Shown in pieces: positions 56,301 to 60,782 of a DNA stretch of 64,000 nt (positions are counted from its first letter, which is position 1; each line of letters starts with the position of its first letter). The position numbers were made by a program, and so were the translations under genes. The notes under the pieces were generated by a model. It was not told the DNA's origin. It saw only the letters and a program-made list of their open reading frames with translations, and did not search any database. This DNA comes from Amphibalanus amphitrite (taxonomy: Eukaryota > Arthropoda > Thecostraca > Balanomorpha > Balanidae), in contig NW_024883054.1 in the NCBI RefSeq assembly GCF_019059575.1, positions 62,001 through 126,000 on the forward strand, written 5' to 3'.

Positions 56301-56351
56301 GTGGTGCTGGCTGAGGTGTGGAAGTCGAGCTACAAGGCGCGCGCCGACTGA
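17082..56351 (+). CDS. Otop: Otopetrin-type proton channel, whole spliced gene
   Basis: Thirteen exons sum to 2253 nt (750 residues plus stop). Otopetrins are 12-TM proton-selective channels of the plasma membrane, used in acid sensing and pH balance. Approximate membrane segments by residue: 85-105, 119-141, 232-258, 269-293, 305-330, 470-498, 530-552, 562-588, 608-625, 632-658, 680-696 and 709-735. Family-like stretches include GAIAFGLGTMVYNGLELG, the FTFMQMYFIFMNSR segment, YLFPLMIEYSLIGAAVLYI and the C-terminal FYGPLHWAVLLRVTLPLAIF. A long acidic Asp/Ser loop (residues about 345-460) separates the two halves. The overall look is closest to insect OtopLa. Exons are GC-rich at third codon positions; introns are full of transposons. 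Confidence 0.92.
17321..19954 (+). other. Large intron, left part
   Basis: No further exon could be supported. A near-direct repeat ATCATGATCCATTGCAGAT occurs twice at about 19012-19049. The GC-rich block at 19300-19760 has long open frames on both strands without domains, which I put down to composition. Confidence 0.35.
19955..20226 (-). CDS. Small coiled-coil exon, unrecognised
   Basis: On the minus strand an acceptor (GTGTGTGCGGCAG) precedes an open segment. It contains MSGGGAMPSGGG followed by a predicted coiled coil with heptad-like Leu/Val/Ala spacing (LDRVVADLEAAARQLDAALD, then further helix to RLERLEAERSR) and a stop at 19955. It could be the last exon of the upstream minus-strand gene (22595-20796) or an 88-residue protein of its own starting at the internal ATG near 20220. 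I found no good donor in the right phase to prove the first option. Confidence 0.4.
20796..22595 (-). CDS. Low-complexity protein with ~28-residue repeats and VQT motifs
   Basis: An uninterrupted 599-codon frame nested antisense in the otopetrin intron. It is not recognised as a named family. Visible features: a Gln/His run (about residues 193-207); four to five imperfect ~25-30-residue repeats (about 230-340) of the type LLSPNRAARARLPRERRAEP; a more ordered, conserved-looking block LEDIIEELLYVPTNTHCTIE (about 398-417, continuing to about 437); a Pro/Arg-rich stretch; and three C-terminal VQT motifs (573-575, 583-585, 590-592). VQT/TQT motifs in disordered tails are a known dynein light chain LC8 anchor; that role is inference. 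The first ATG is taken as start, but an acceptor ...GAACAG|GTGACC just inside it would make this an internal exon. Confidence 0.5.
   Translation of the reverse strand: MMEQVTDQVEITHHTPQLQMNWIKYNQPKKLDRRRVDHAPARPSVQACPAPRPGGSGGSRRTATWNRNPDVFRLQLARRMAHPVPRGEQHHQSRRQPEAETPVARRPPTAGRLFASTPKSPAEGQTAGGSNWPERSPPHPATASESSLDTTGRSLLFPDTFPGATGPTPAPAEFHQLYGDGTEELAQQSHTIEDQQHQHQQHQHQHQHPSGDKQRRRHHSGYERERQQLISPEHTTRARLPLGRRAEAVQEHEQQQLLSPNRAARARLPRERRAEPDQEYGRHQPLSSHPATGARLSQQRRPVPDKQQCLSPDRVSGTRLLQERSAEPEWKSGTGDGRRPPSRGDDGLSEERQECLPSTPPGARWPPQEEDIPTVIRPRPTDGPAAPSDPAPGPGRRLEDIIEELLYVPTNTHCTIEREMSDPLYWRAVFPRRRVGLFSPTGVEQQTEPDAHSAGPIAAVQRTDPVCAEATERPAPVESPQRPPPVESPRRPAPAVRAPGPDGDVRPCVPSWPAAEKAASPSGGRTDRPGRQVFDDQWRLIADGRLRRRTDGRPMEPPATPRRLVVELADAGVQTDSPHPVCVQTSSVSVQTSPAAGAP
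22790..22823. repeat. (TACTAG)n microsatellite
   Basis: TACTAG hexamers in tandem, self-complementary, with decayed TAG-rich copies continuing to about 22858. Confidence 0.85.
22860..23060. mobile_element. Hairpin MITE, ~200 bp
   Basis: Inverted ends TGGTCTCAAGATAAGGGCCC / GGGCCCTTATCTTGAGACCA are followed inward by a second matching block (GCGACCTGTAGTT / AACTACAGGTCGC) and then a third (CCTCGCCAC / GTGGCGAGG). There is no coding capacity. A target duplication is not clear because the left flank is the TACTAG repeat. Confidence 0.75.
23178..23484. mobile_element. Decayed MITE
   Basis: CAGGGGCGGAGCTT at the left and AAGCTCCACCCATG at the right are imperfect inverted repeats. Internal CCCCACCAACTT-like phrases repeat four times. 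No matching flanking duplication was seen, so it is old or rearranged. Confidence 0.5.
24372..25045. mobile_element. hAT-type nonautonomous element (674 bp) with nested insert
   Basis: Ends CAGTGCTGCCAG and TGGCAGCACTG are flanked by perfect 8-bp repeats ATAAGGAA (24364-24371 and 25046-25053). The interior repeats TCTGGAGGATTT phrases. A second MITE-like segment at about 24718-24975 (ends ACTGGCGGA / GATCCGCCAAT) lies inside it. No coding capacity. Confidence 0.8.
25100..25545. repeat. GCGG/TTTT low-complexity tract
   Basis: Degenerate repeats of TTTGCGG, GCGGCGGGCGG and T runs. Lys/Pro/Arg-rich open frames on the minus strand and Phe/Cys/Gly-rich ones on the plus strand are composition artefacts. 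Confidence 0.7.
25546..27035. other. Intron, no gene supported
   Basis: Contains a GC-rich patch (26370-26560) and another (26860-27030). Short open frames in the latter (for example at 26911) run straight into a minisatellite and have no domain. Confidence 0.35.
27036..27370 (+). repeat. GGAGGCGGA-type minisatellite
   Basis: Imperfect ~25-30-bp units with cores like GAAGGAGGCGGATTCTACAG and GAAGGTGGCGGGTTCTACAG, decaying rightward. Confidence 0.65.
27903..28164. mobile_element. hAT MITE (262 bp) rich in GGTATCGGTATACC-type words
   Basis: Starts TAGAGATGTCAATCGGA and ends TTGACATCACTA, with perfect 8-bp duplications ATAAAGAT at 27895-27902 and 28165-28172. The interior is repeated GGTAT/ATACC words able to fold back. 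TAGNGATG ends with 8-bp duplication are typical of hAT. Confidence 0.8.
28260..30320 (+). repeat. Degenerate GGGCCCTCAGAGGCCGTCGT minisatellite
   Basis: Many imperfect units of about 30-45 bp with cores such as GGGCCCTCAGAGGCCGTCGT. Copies are cleaner at 29060-29560 and 30050-30190 and decayed at 28260-29050. The array is interrupted by the hAT MITE at 29559-30033. Confidence 0.7.
29559..30033. mobile_element. hAT-type MITE (475 bp) inside the minisatellite
   Basis: Ends CAGGCGCGGATACAAGG and TCTGGATCCGCCCCTG are flanked by perfect 8-bp repeats CTCAGCGG (29551-29558 and 30034-30041), which are themselves part of the GGCCCTCAG array. G-run and C-run words occur near both ends. No coding capacity. 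Confidence 0.8.
30431..31310. other. Intron, no gene seen
   Basis: AT-moderate sequence without supported genes or repeat boundaries. Confidence 0.35.
31311..31361. repeat. Double hairpin with TTTCCAGAAGAAAC motif
   Basis: TTTACTTATGTTTC and GAAACATAAGTAAA pair perfectly around CAGAA (31311-31343). A second copy of ATGTTTC-CAGAA-GAAACAT follows directly to 31361. TTCNNGAA is the core of heat-shock elements, but no nearby heat-shock gene supports that reading. Confidence 0.6.
32199..32203. repeat. 5-bp target-site duplication of BEL/Pao element
   Basis: CCCCA before the left LTR, repeated at 35915-35919 after the right LTR. The intact sister copy has a single CCCCA at 47998-48002. Confidence 0.9.
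32204..32521 (-). repeat. BEL/Pao LTR (3' LTR in element orientation)
   Basis: 318 bp beginning TGTGGTAGATACGC and ending AATCACAACA. By eye it is identical to 35597-35914. In element (minus) orientation it starts TGTTGTGATTAG and ends CTACCACA. A purine run (AGTGGGGAGTG on the minus strand, 32522-32532) directly upstream is a fitting polypurine tract. Confidence 0.9.
32663..33529 (-). pseudogene. BEL/Pao integrase core and C-terminal domain
   Basis: 288 open codons with the retroviral-type integrase catalytic triad visible as D21 (GVDFFGP), D81 (YSDNARTF) and E114 (GGYWERLVG). A C-terminal DUF5641-like domain follows (about residues 215-285, with RVGDVVLVHSERPRGRWPVA). The N-terminal zinc-binding part is absent, consistent with the upstream deletion. 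It overlaps the Gag-protease frame by 118 bp in another frame. Marked as pseudogene because its pol context is broken. Confidence 0.85.
33412..35496 (-). CDS. gag: BEL/Pao Gag with aspartic protease
   Basis: 694 codons. Residues 1-100 look coiled-coil. About 112-285 match the DUF1759 Gag region (KIPVFSGDLLQWSEFWDLFE). Zinc knuckles follow: CVACQKDKHGLSKC (321-334, CX2CX4HX4C), a variant CYQCLGPHFARDC (355-367, CX2CX3HX4C) and CRVCGERHH (372-380). A Pro-rich linker leads to a retropepsin-like protease (DUF1758) with LLDGGSDSSY at 544-553, where the usual second residue of the DSG/DTG triad is Gly, and LIGAD at 645-649. The last ~40 codons read the integrase region in the wrong frame, a consequence of the internal deletion. 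Confidence 0.88.
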   Translation of the reverse strand: MPDKMSEEVEVLVKDRTLLRGKATKLTRDLKDYRAGVVDQDDLAYKIHVLEQLEQKMVSLQDVLTVKGVFDESSHLDGIREEVFKAKRHLSRIENVSAQPAPAQSDSTDLRASDVKIPVFSGDLLQWSEFWDLFEVAVHTNSRYVNVQKFSILKSHLSGLALQCVKGIPVSDACYQSAVEALKDRFCKIERVREEIMKKLLNMPSVSDDLSAMRSFIDHLMSHVRTLTAMGVSCANLSSLLLPIAKGKLPESWRLEWARQHQPDPGLEDFLGFLRKEMDMREEANIGARHPVPPERSPLHSVSMLAVSRNRTTPASAAWTCVACQKDKHGLSKCLDYQRMSVDDRWLVVRRAGLCYQCLGPHFARDCRSSNCRVCGERHHTSLHSEPGRQPGAGTRDRRPPAHRADSRPQQLPPCREGSYLPDLPPSPPVGQQPQRPGWSPAVPRQAMNVTAACAVDVPQPVLPTPVSPQPLVPSSSTTARVNTACAMPDVHMTPCAVAHCSPDACLLEAAPSDRPAACENLCYMQTALVEASGPRGTCQLRVLLDGGSDSSYVRTSAAELLGLPTVGRGVFACLGFQERLEEPRMYEKVRLSLRSRHGGEPHVFDLWKTDRLCSQLTPARPPTAVFTPHLLLADDFEGGPVDVLIGADLMYRVVLWEHCPTSEHSRAVHLPKSVSIFSAHCTLIRARRKCGCF
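35597..35914 (-). repeat. BEL/Pao LTR (5' LTR in element orientation)
   Basis: 318 bp, identical by eye to 32204-32521. Sequence just inside on the minus strand (TAGTCCTCCGCGGCC) is where the primer-binding site should be; I could not assign a tRNA. Confidence 0.9.
36262..36712. other. Intron, no gene seen
   Basis: Includes a T-run followed by a G-run at 36589-36616. Nothing else recognised. Confidence 0.35.
36715..37780. mobile_element. TA-flanked MITE (1.07 kb), Tc1/mariner-like by TSD
   Basis: Ends GGGGAGAATGAGGTAAGTTG and the inverted CATCTTACCTAACTCTCCCC lie between TA dinucleotides at 36713-36714 and 37781-37782. Internal phrases GTAAGTTGAG and GGCTCATCTTACC repeat the end motif. The TA duplication suggests Tc1/mariner, but a 2-bp duplication is weak evidence. 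No transposase. Confidence 0.6.
38252..39341. mobile_element. Possible TTAA-family relative, diverged
   Basis: TTAACCCTCACCC at 38248 and GGGCGAGGGTTAA ending 39345 match the family's end rule. The right part (38900-39340) has family text, including G-run/C-run sequence at 39272-39301 and GACCTAGGACC. The left half looks unrelated, so this may be a fragment plus a chance left end. Confidence 0.4.
39829..39845. repeat. 17-bp target-site duplication of the LINE
   Basis: TGTATGCCTAATTACTT, repeated exactly at 41938-41954 on the other side of the LINE. Confidence 0.85.
39846..41937 (-). mobile_element. 5'-truncated LINE insertion (2.09 kb)
   Basis: Minus-strand element bounded by a 17-bp target duplication, with a short A tail (T run at 39846) at its 3' end. 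Only the distal part of the reverse transcriptase frame is present, because the 5' end is cut at 41937. This is normal for target-primed retrotransposition. A GC-rich 3' region (about 39933-40330) follows the coding part. Confidence 0.85.
40461..41937 (-). pseudogene. LINE reverse transcriptase, C-terminal part
   Basis: Open from the truncation point: residues before the first Met (41702) already read as reverse-transcriptase thumb text (LGVTFENDLCKVIKAYDDKI, then WKYRNISLQGRVTIIKTLLL). It continues through FGFLWNGKNDKINR to a C-terminal zinc-binding-like motif CEYCGQLDDIQHRVWFCP typical of non-LTR elements, and ends at 40461. The catalytic palm domain and endonuclease are missing, so it is not functional. 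No internal stop is seen, suggesting a fairly young copy. Confidence 0.85.
41956..42435. repeat. Perfect 240-bp tandem duplication
   Basis: Bases 41956-42195 and 42196-42435 read the same apart from the length of a T run. Each unit begins TTTCTTGCCACTGACTGAGG and contains GGCACTTTTTTGTGCGAAAC, a stem-loop followed by GAAACGTC. The array starts directly next to the LINE's right-hand target duplication. Confidence 0.9.
42436..43365. other. Intron, no gene seen
   Basis: Moderately GC-rich non-coding sequence. Short open frames have no recognised domain. Confidence 0.35.
43370..43836. mobile_element. TTAA-flanked MITE, AGGGACCCTCCCACC type
   Basis: Ends AGGGACCCTCCCACCTT / AAGGTGGGAGGGTCCCT lie between TTAA at 43366-43369 and 43837-43840. 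The 467-bp body is non-coding. A related copy is at 45531-46037. Confidence 0.75.
43841..44849. other. Intron, no gene seen
   Basis: A GC-rich patch at 44410-44530 and T runs at 44657-44669 and 44833-44842. No supported gene. Confidence 0.35.
44850..45260. mobile_element. GGTCA-family fragment
   Basis: Contains family phrases (ACCTGGTGACCTGACCTTAG) and a C-run with ACTTGGGCGAAGG resembling the 39.3-kb copy. Neither end is complete. Confidence 0.45.
45531..46037. mobile_element. TTAA-flanked MITE, AGGGACTATCCCACC type
   Basis: Ends AGGGACTATCCCACC / GGTGGAATAGTCCCT are bounded by TTAA at 45527-45530 and 46038-46041. It shares TTTGAGTTGAGATAGCCAA with the 43.4-kb copy. It lies under 300 bp from the first conserved otopetrin exon. 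Confidence 0.7.
46324..46438 (+). CDS. Otop: Otopetrin exon: transmembrane segment 1
   Basis: Acceptor TTTTTACCTATTGCAG, donor GTAAGC. The first base completes a codon split by either upstream exon; then 38 codons include LSLVYAKLLVVVCIAFLISE (TM1) and end PLYFYE in phase 0. Typical of OtopLa-like proteins. Confidence 0.88.
46596..46718 (+). CDS. Otop: Otopetrin exon: transmembrane segment 2
   Basis: 41 codons, phase 0 at both ends, AFFTYLYGVSILFLLYVLVY (TM2) followed by a Lys/Gln/Gly/Cys-containing cytosolic tail ending GSGCCGK. The donor is GTGAGC. Confidence 0.9.
46985..47077 (+). CDS. Otop: Otopetrin mini-exon, Arg/Ser-rich (possibly optional)
   Basis: A GCCGCTGCAG acceptor and GTACTT donor enclose 31 open codons (GSSCCGRASRRRGLRSGSYQ then VNPSGDPGSAK) in phase 0 at both ends, so it can be included or skipped without changing frame. 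It would extend the cytosolic TM2-TM3 loop with basic residues. Splice signals are weaker than those of its neighbours, which fits optional use. Confidence 0.6.
47078..49142 (+). other. Intron with a TTAA-family insertion
   Basis: Holds the intact element 47304-48339. The remainder (48344-49140) shows a C run at 49028-49042 and nothing else recognised. Confidence 0.6.
47304..48339. mobile_element. Intact TTAA/GGTCA-family element (1036 bp)
   Basis: Ends CCCTCGCCGG / CCGGCGAGGG lie between TTAA at 47300-47303 and 48340-48343. G-run/C-run hairpins sit at about 47315-47347 and 48267-48298. The body is dense in GGTCA/TGACC words. It is nearly identical to the split copy at 31509-36257 and keeps the unfilled BEL/Pao target at 47998-48002. 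No coding capacity. Confidence 0.85.
49143..49302 (+). CDS. Otop: Otopetrin exon: loop and start of transmembrane segment 3
   Basis: The CCTCACACACAG acceptor leads into 53 codons plus one base. A Gly-rich linker (GAGGGGGGSPERL) precedes CRPYKTKTSDNEHSHGGFFL and RIGAI; the split Gly/Ala codon is completed by the next exon. The donor is GTGAGT. Confidence 0.9.
49641..49801 (+). CDS. Otop: Otopetrin exon: transmembrane segments 3-4
   Basis: Phase-1 acceptor. FGLGTMVYNGLELGTFFEIP completes TM3 and ATFTFMQMYFIFMNSR is TM4. These are among the most family-like stretches in the window. Donor GTAGGT, phase 0. Confidence 0.93.
49802..50408 (+). other. Intron with (TTTG)n repeat
   Basis: Contains a TTTG microsatellite (about 15 units, 50297-50360) about 50 bp before the next exon. 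Otherwise unremarkable. Confidence 0.8.
50297..50360 (+). repeat. (TTTG)n microsatellite
   Basis: Tandem GTTT units, nearly pure, close to the following splice acceptor. Confidence 0.95.
50409..50574 (+). CDS. Otop: Otopetrin exon: transmembrane segment 5
   Basis: 55 codons plus one base. LNIHKFKVVARCGLMHVVAT is the familiar otopetrin motif, TM5 follows, then VRESLRVYTDHS and a basic loop. Donor GTGAGA, phase 1. Confidence 0.92.
50987..51268 (+). CDS. Otop: Otopetrin exon: acidic TM5-TM6 loop
   Basis: Open sequence in the phase required by its neighbours, containing RRLGRRLLQYSDYDSDSDSA and a Ser/Thr/Pro-rich part. It supplies the long loop separating the two halves of the channel. The start could instead be 51014 (second in-phase AG). 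The assigned donor (G|GTCCGT) is non-ideal; an earlier in-phase GT near 51094 is possible. The borders are thus approximate. Confidence 0.65.
51269..52702 (+). other. Intron with an E-box-rich element
   Basis: AT-rich 51350-51890 shows no gene. The element at 51895-52555 fills much of the rest. Confidence 0.6.
51895..52555 (+). mobile_element. E-box-rich nonautonomous element (661 bp), PIF-like by TSD
   Basis: Ends CGGAGCGAGCGA / TCGCTCGCTCCG lie between TTA at 51892-51894 and 52556-52558, which fits the TWA duplication of PIF/Harbinger. Inside are a GGCC run (51952-51978) and two ~127-bp tandem units (from about 52258 and 52385), each beginning with CACGTGCGCACGTGCAGG and containing AGATCTCGAGAACGGCTGG. 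A more diverged unit precedes them. No transposase. Confidence 0.7.
52703..52932 (+). CDS. Otop: Otopetrin exon: transmembrane segment 6
   Basis: 76 codons after a split Gly. DNFTCGRVNIMGAIVRDASP leads to YLFPLMIEYSLIGAAVLYIM (TM6) and the WQNIGR motif, then an acidic loop ending SRKAHTK. Donor GTGGGG. Strong family signature. Confidence 0.95.
53420..53613 (+). CDS. Otop: Otopetrin exon: transmembrane segments 7-8
   Basis: 64 codons plus two bases: VDCIGASKGLFCGLLVLVAA (TM7), then REEYEKMAIFLADTSHAGIL and TM8. Acceptor GTTCCTCAG, donor GTCAGT, phase 2 (split Arg). Confidence 0.95.
53970..54150 (+). CDS. Otop: Otopetrin exon: transmembrane segments 9-10
   Basis: 60 codons after a split Arg: NRKLKFAQDKPDELDAILQR, then TM9 (FGLFLYSVFCVISAALS) and the start of TM10 (LLVLITSSLVILQ). 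Donor GTCAGT at 54151, phase 0. The last bases of the exon plus donor are copied several times in the next intron. Confidence 0.95.
54151..54275 (+). repeat. Imperfect tandem copies of the exon end and donor
   Basis: The junction GGTCATACTGCAGGTCAGT at the exon end is followed by degraded copies (GGTCATACTGCAGGTCATAA, then GGTCATACATCAGGTCATGC and CTGCAGGTCAATTAGTCAG), about 20-35 bp apart. Some retain CAG|GTCA and could compete as donors. Confidence 0.8.
54276..55653 (+). other. Intron, no gene seen
   Basis: T run at 54290-54302, pyrimidine-rich stretch at 54440-54540, GC patch at 54580-54680. No exon-like segment in the needed phase. Confidence 0.4.
55654..55827 (+). CDS. Otop: Otopetrin exon: end of TM10 and TM11
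   Basis: 58 codons, phase 0: VLFQLLYVADVSKRAVYLPE, then TFLLLCNIALWVVYTFEIRK (TM11) and VEADPVQ. Acceptor CTCGTTGTCTTCAG, donor GTGAGG. Confidence 0.95.
56217..56351 (+). CDS. Otop: Otopetrin last coding exon: TM12 and stop
   Basis: 44 codons and TGA: LNFYGPLHWAVLLRVTLPLA (TM12) then FHRFHSAVVLAEVWKSSYKA. The C-terminus is where the family normally ends. Acceptor TTGTTTGTGTCCGCAG. Confidence 0.95.
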   Translation: MNFYGPLHWAVLLRVTLPLAIFHRFHSAVVLAEVWKSSYKARAD

Positions 56352-57715
56352 GCGCCCCAGCGCTGACTCCACCAACAGCTCCACACTCCCGGTCGGGGAC
56401 GGACGCGCGCCGCTCGCCGCGCTGTTGTATGTGCTGCTGCGCCGTTCACTGTGTGCGTGTGTGTCGCCGAGTCTCTCCCCGACGAGCTGCTGCTTCACTC
56501 TGCGCGCCCCGCCCCGACTAGGGATGTGTGTTTGTACATGTACAACTCATCTCATGTTTGCTGCAGTGTAGCTGCGGTGGCGCGGCGGCCGTCCCGCCGC
56601 GGGCTGCGATCCCTAGTCCGGTGATCCCTCGTCCGGTCGACGGGCGGTCGCCGCCAGCGTACAAAAGGACGTCTTCTCTCTGGCCGGCCCCGGCGCCGGC
56701 TCCGGCGAACCAGTCCCGAACGGCCACCCGATTCCGGAGACGCTTTCACTGCCAGCCGCGGACGGGCCGGCGCCGCGGGCAGTCTGCCGGGAGCCATTAG
56801 CAAGACGCCCACTGGCCGGCCGCCTAATGCTCTCACGCTACTCACCCAAGCTGTACATAGGCGCGGCGCGGCACTTTGGGGTGCCCAGCGCCGCCCGCTT
56901 TCGCTTTCAGTTTTGCTACTGTACGCCGTGTTTTGTACCGTATTTGATATAGGTGCAGTTTTGTACCGCGAATGCTGGATGTCGCCGAGCGAATTGTGCG
57001 TGTGGGCTCAACGTCGGTCTCGTTGGCCGGTCGGACGGCCGTCTATTCTAGCAGCAGCTGCGGCAGCACGACGTGTAAACTAGTCATTATCGGGTGTGTT
57101 GAGGTGGACGTGTGAACCCGGCCACCAGCTCCCGACTGAGGCTGCCGAGACGGCGGTCAATCCAATACTCTCCGGCGCCGGGCCGATCATACCGATATTA
57201 CCCAAGACCAGTGCTCCCGCCGAGTACCCGGAAAATCGGTCGGAGGACATCGCGTTCCATGATGAACTTTCGATGTTGACGACCGGGAGCGCGGAGTTTA
57301 CGATGCAGTTTAGTGGCAAGGCTGGATCATGTGGCATTGTGGGAGACTGGGGAGGGGACGATCCCAGCGTCTGTGGGACAGATCTGCCGTTTGGAGGTGT
57401 GGGGGAGGCGGCCGGTGTTATATTCGGGCCGGTCGGAAGGGGAGGGGGCGGGGGCGACTCTCGCCGCGCTGTCAGTTCATGGGTCCATCGTCTGTGTGCT
57501 CACCGCCGCGCCGGCGCGCGCTAGCTAGCTTTTGCCTATGGCCGCCGGTCGATTCTTTGTCTTTGGTAGTAGCTGGTAGTGACGTGCTGGACGGTGGCGA
57601 CGCCGCCCTGCGCCGGCGGCGACCACTTTATTGCTGCTTTACTAGCCGTACGTTGTCGGTACTATGGTGTCAACCCCGTGAATGTTCCACAATAAAACGT
57701 TAAAGTCACAGAGGG
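56352..57715 (+). other. Otopetrin 3'UTR with polyadenylation signal
   Basis: GC-rich sequence after the stop, ending at a canonical AATAAA (57691-57696) with a likely cleavage site within about 20 bp. Open frames within it on both strands have no domains. Confidence 0.6.
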
Positions 57716-59634
57716 ATTTATGGAATTTAATTCTGCGGTGCTGGATACCACTAATGTGCAAAGGAGCGTTCACAGCCTATTATAGCCCAGCTTGCATTTT
57801 GTGTAACTTGCCAACTCAGCGAGTCTCCAGACCTTTCGCTTAGATATTGCAATGTGGTCATTCTTATTAACGTGTGAGCCTTACGTACGCCTTAGTTACT
57901 ACATTCTATTTCTGTCGCTGTCTTTGCCACGAATACCGCTACGAAACCACTGACCAGTGACCACTACCGTCACAGCCACTGAAGGCAGACTGATTTTCGA
58001 TAGTTGCATTATTCCTCCTCGTCATCGAATAGAAGCATCTACATACCTCGTCAACGAGGTAACAGCTTTTCTATTTGCAGTAGTGGTCGAGGCGTGTGAG
58101 AAAACTGAGCGTACGTATCGGCTACAATACGGTTTTGTTCGGTTGTGATCGTTATGACTTGCATGTTTGCGCTTTAAATCTCCTTAACACACGACTTGAG
58201 GCTGTCAGTTCGGTTGTGGATCATCTTCCCAGCACAATAGCCTATTTATTAGACTACACACACGCATGCCTATGTCCTATTAGACCTGTTCGAGATAAAT
58301 TTGGTACTTTGATACAACTGACATAAAATCTCACCTTATGACCTTATGACAAGTGTGCACACTTGTCAAATAATAGTGAAATAGTCATTACCGTATGTGT
58401 ATGATGATAATTTATCGTTAGCGAGAACCTATTGTACGTTTAGTGCGTACTTCTCTGTGTATGGCTGAAGTTAGCTTGGGCTCTTGCTCCAACAGAGCCC
58501 ACGGACCAAACCATTATCAGTTCGTAGTGCACAATTCCTTGACGAGTGTTGTGACAAGGCATATTACACACTGCGTAGTCGCTAATTCGTTCAGTTTATG
58601 TTTTGGTCGCCGTCCGATGCACCCTGTCGCTCACTGTCGCGACTCGGCGCCCACCCCACGGAACGGTGTCATGCCTGGGATACGTGACGGTAATTAGTTC
58701 GATAAACTGCCGGTGAAACTCACAGCGATCCGTGTGGCAGCGCGTCCCATGACGTGCAGCCTGCACGCGCGCTCCGACATCTGGGCTGACGAGCGGGCTC
58801 TGAGAGCGAACGACAGCCACGGCGTCCCACGGATCAGTGGCGCTGAACATTGCACGGGAAGCGGCCGCAGACGCTGCGCCGGGTGGGACAAAGATGAGCA
58901 CTGCAGAGATACGGAACTGTTTGGGAAGTGTCAGGGAGATTGAAGATGGATGATTCATACTTACATGGACGGATAGACTACTGTTCCGCTGGGGATGGCG
59001 GATAGGCTACAACCGAATAGTTTTGCTAAGCCTTACGTTTATCCTAGTTGTATGTGTCTTTTTCCTTTTAAATGCGCATTCAAAATCTCGTCATGATTTT
59101 TTTCTCGTGAATTGTGAAAATAGCGGTCGTCGACTCGAGTTCCGGTTGCTTGAATTCATCTTGAATTGCACTGAAGTCCACATACAAAATATTGAAAGTC
59201 ATATAGGGAAAATGTCTGCCCATGCACGATGATTATCACACTCTTTCTGTTTTTTTTTTCTTCAACTCATTTATTTCTTCTTCAGAGCCTTCCGTCACGT
59301 CCGATTCAGTTTTCACTAAATGACGATGTGCTTTTGTCTTCTAAATCGTGAGATCGGGATTTTCCAGCTGAAGGCGTCTATACAGCCCGAATTTCTGTGA
59401 CAGCGCAGATACGAGATATCTTGAGATATGGGTCCTCAAGTCAGCGCCGTTTCACACTTTCTCGTTTATTTGGCATGGGTTCCTCGTAAAGTGTTTTTAT
59501 CGTTTCTCTCCCCCCGGTTTTTATGTATTTACCTATTCATAGATAACATGAATCCCCAGTCCCCTACAAATACGAGGATGAATTCGATAATCTCAGGCTA
59601 CCTAGGAGATTGTAAAAAGACTTCATAACCATCG
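57716..59634. other. Intergenic, no gene supported
   Basis: Mostly AT-rich with a GC patch at 58600-58900. A perfect 20-bp palindrome GACAAGTGTGCACACTTGTC lies at 58348-58367. Short open frames are not convincing. Confidence 0.4.
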
Positions 59635-59642
59635 CCAATAAC

Positions 59643-60468
59643 CAGTGGTTTCCGCATTCGATAGGATGAGCGATAAACGATAAACGATAATTATCGCTGT
59701 TAAGCAAATCGGTTATAGTTATCGTTTATCGCTAAATTTTCAAAATTATCGCTCATCCACTTATCGCAAGTTACAAAAATTATGAACGATAAACGATAAA
59801 ATGTAAAACGGGATGTTTTACATTTTATCATATTTAGATCAGAAGAAGGTCCGTGACCGAAAATTCATCACTTTTTTGTATCTTATCGAATAGCAACGAA
59901 TACCAACGAATAAATATTTAGCTTTTTCGATTTTGGTAGTTTCAAGGAGATCCGGTCATTAAAACTTGTGTATTACGCTTGTATTATGCTCCTTGCTCAA
60001 GCACTCAACAGAGTAAAACGGGATGATGGAAAAATGGAAGACGATCGATCGACAGTGTGCCGCGCGACAATATGTGTGCGCAACCTGTTGCCATCTGCTA
60101 AGTGTATATATCTGCAAATAAACTTTAAGTACAGTTATTTAAGCTGTATTTCTCATCGCTTTTGTTATCGCTGTTAAAAACAATTATCGATCGTTATCGT
60201 TGTATCGTTTATCGTTTCGTTATCGCTTATCACCATATGCGCGAGAGTGACGTAAAGATTAAGCATGATACGATCCCACTAACATTCCGTGCGAGACTGA
60301 TACGACAATGATTTCAAAACAATTACCGTTATCGTTTTTATCGTTTTATCGCTATCGCTGTTAATTTTTTGCAAATTTTTATCGTTTATGGTTTATCGTT
60401 ATCGCAAACCTTACTTATCGTTTTATCGTTATCGCAGGTCCGAAAATCAGTTATCGCGGAAAGCACTG
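59643..60468. mobile_element. hAT-type element (826 bp) rich in TTATCGTTTATCG
   Basis: Ends CAGTGGTTTCCGC and GCGGAAAGCACTG (one mismatch) with near-perfect 8-bp flanks CCAATAAC (59635-59642) and ACAATAAC (60469-60476). The interior is dominated by ATCG/CGAT words able to fold back. No coding capacity. Confidence 0.75.
60231..60314. repeat. 84-bp direct repeat, copy inside the hAT element
   Basis: Begins CACCATATGCGCGAGAGTGA and recurs base for base at 60494-60577, just outside the element. Confidence 0.9.
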
Positions 60469-60493
60469 ACAATAACTTCACGTCTATACTCTT

Positions 60494-60577
60494 CACCATA
60501 TGCGCGAGAGTGACGTAAAGATTAAGCATGATACGATCCCACTAACATTCCGTGCGAGACTGATACGACAATGATTT
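60494..60577. repeat. 84-bp direct repeat, copy outside the hAT element
   Basis: Same 84 bp as 60231-60314, 263 bp further right. Confidence 0.9.
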
Positions 60578-60782
60578 TTCATCGATTATAAACGATCGGA
60601 ATAACGAGCAGCGGGACACATGATAACTCATGATCTTTTGGTGGTGCAGCTAATTGAGAAGCTGTTGTTACATATATGTACATATGTACAGTCCACAGCA
60701 GAAGTAATGTGTGGTTTCAGTCATGGGTATGTTCTGCTTCTGAGGCCTAGGAACGATTAGCCAGACTGCAACGAGACTTTAA

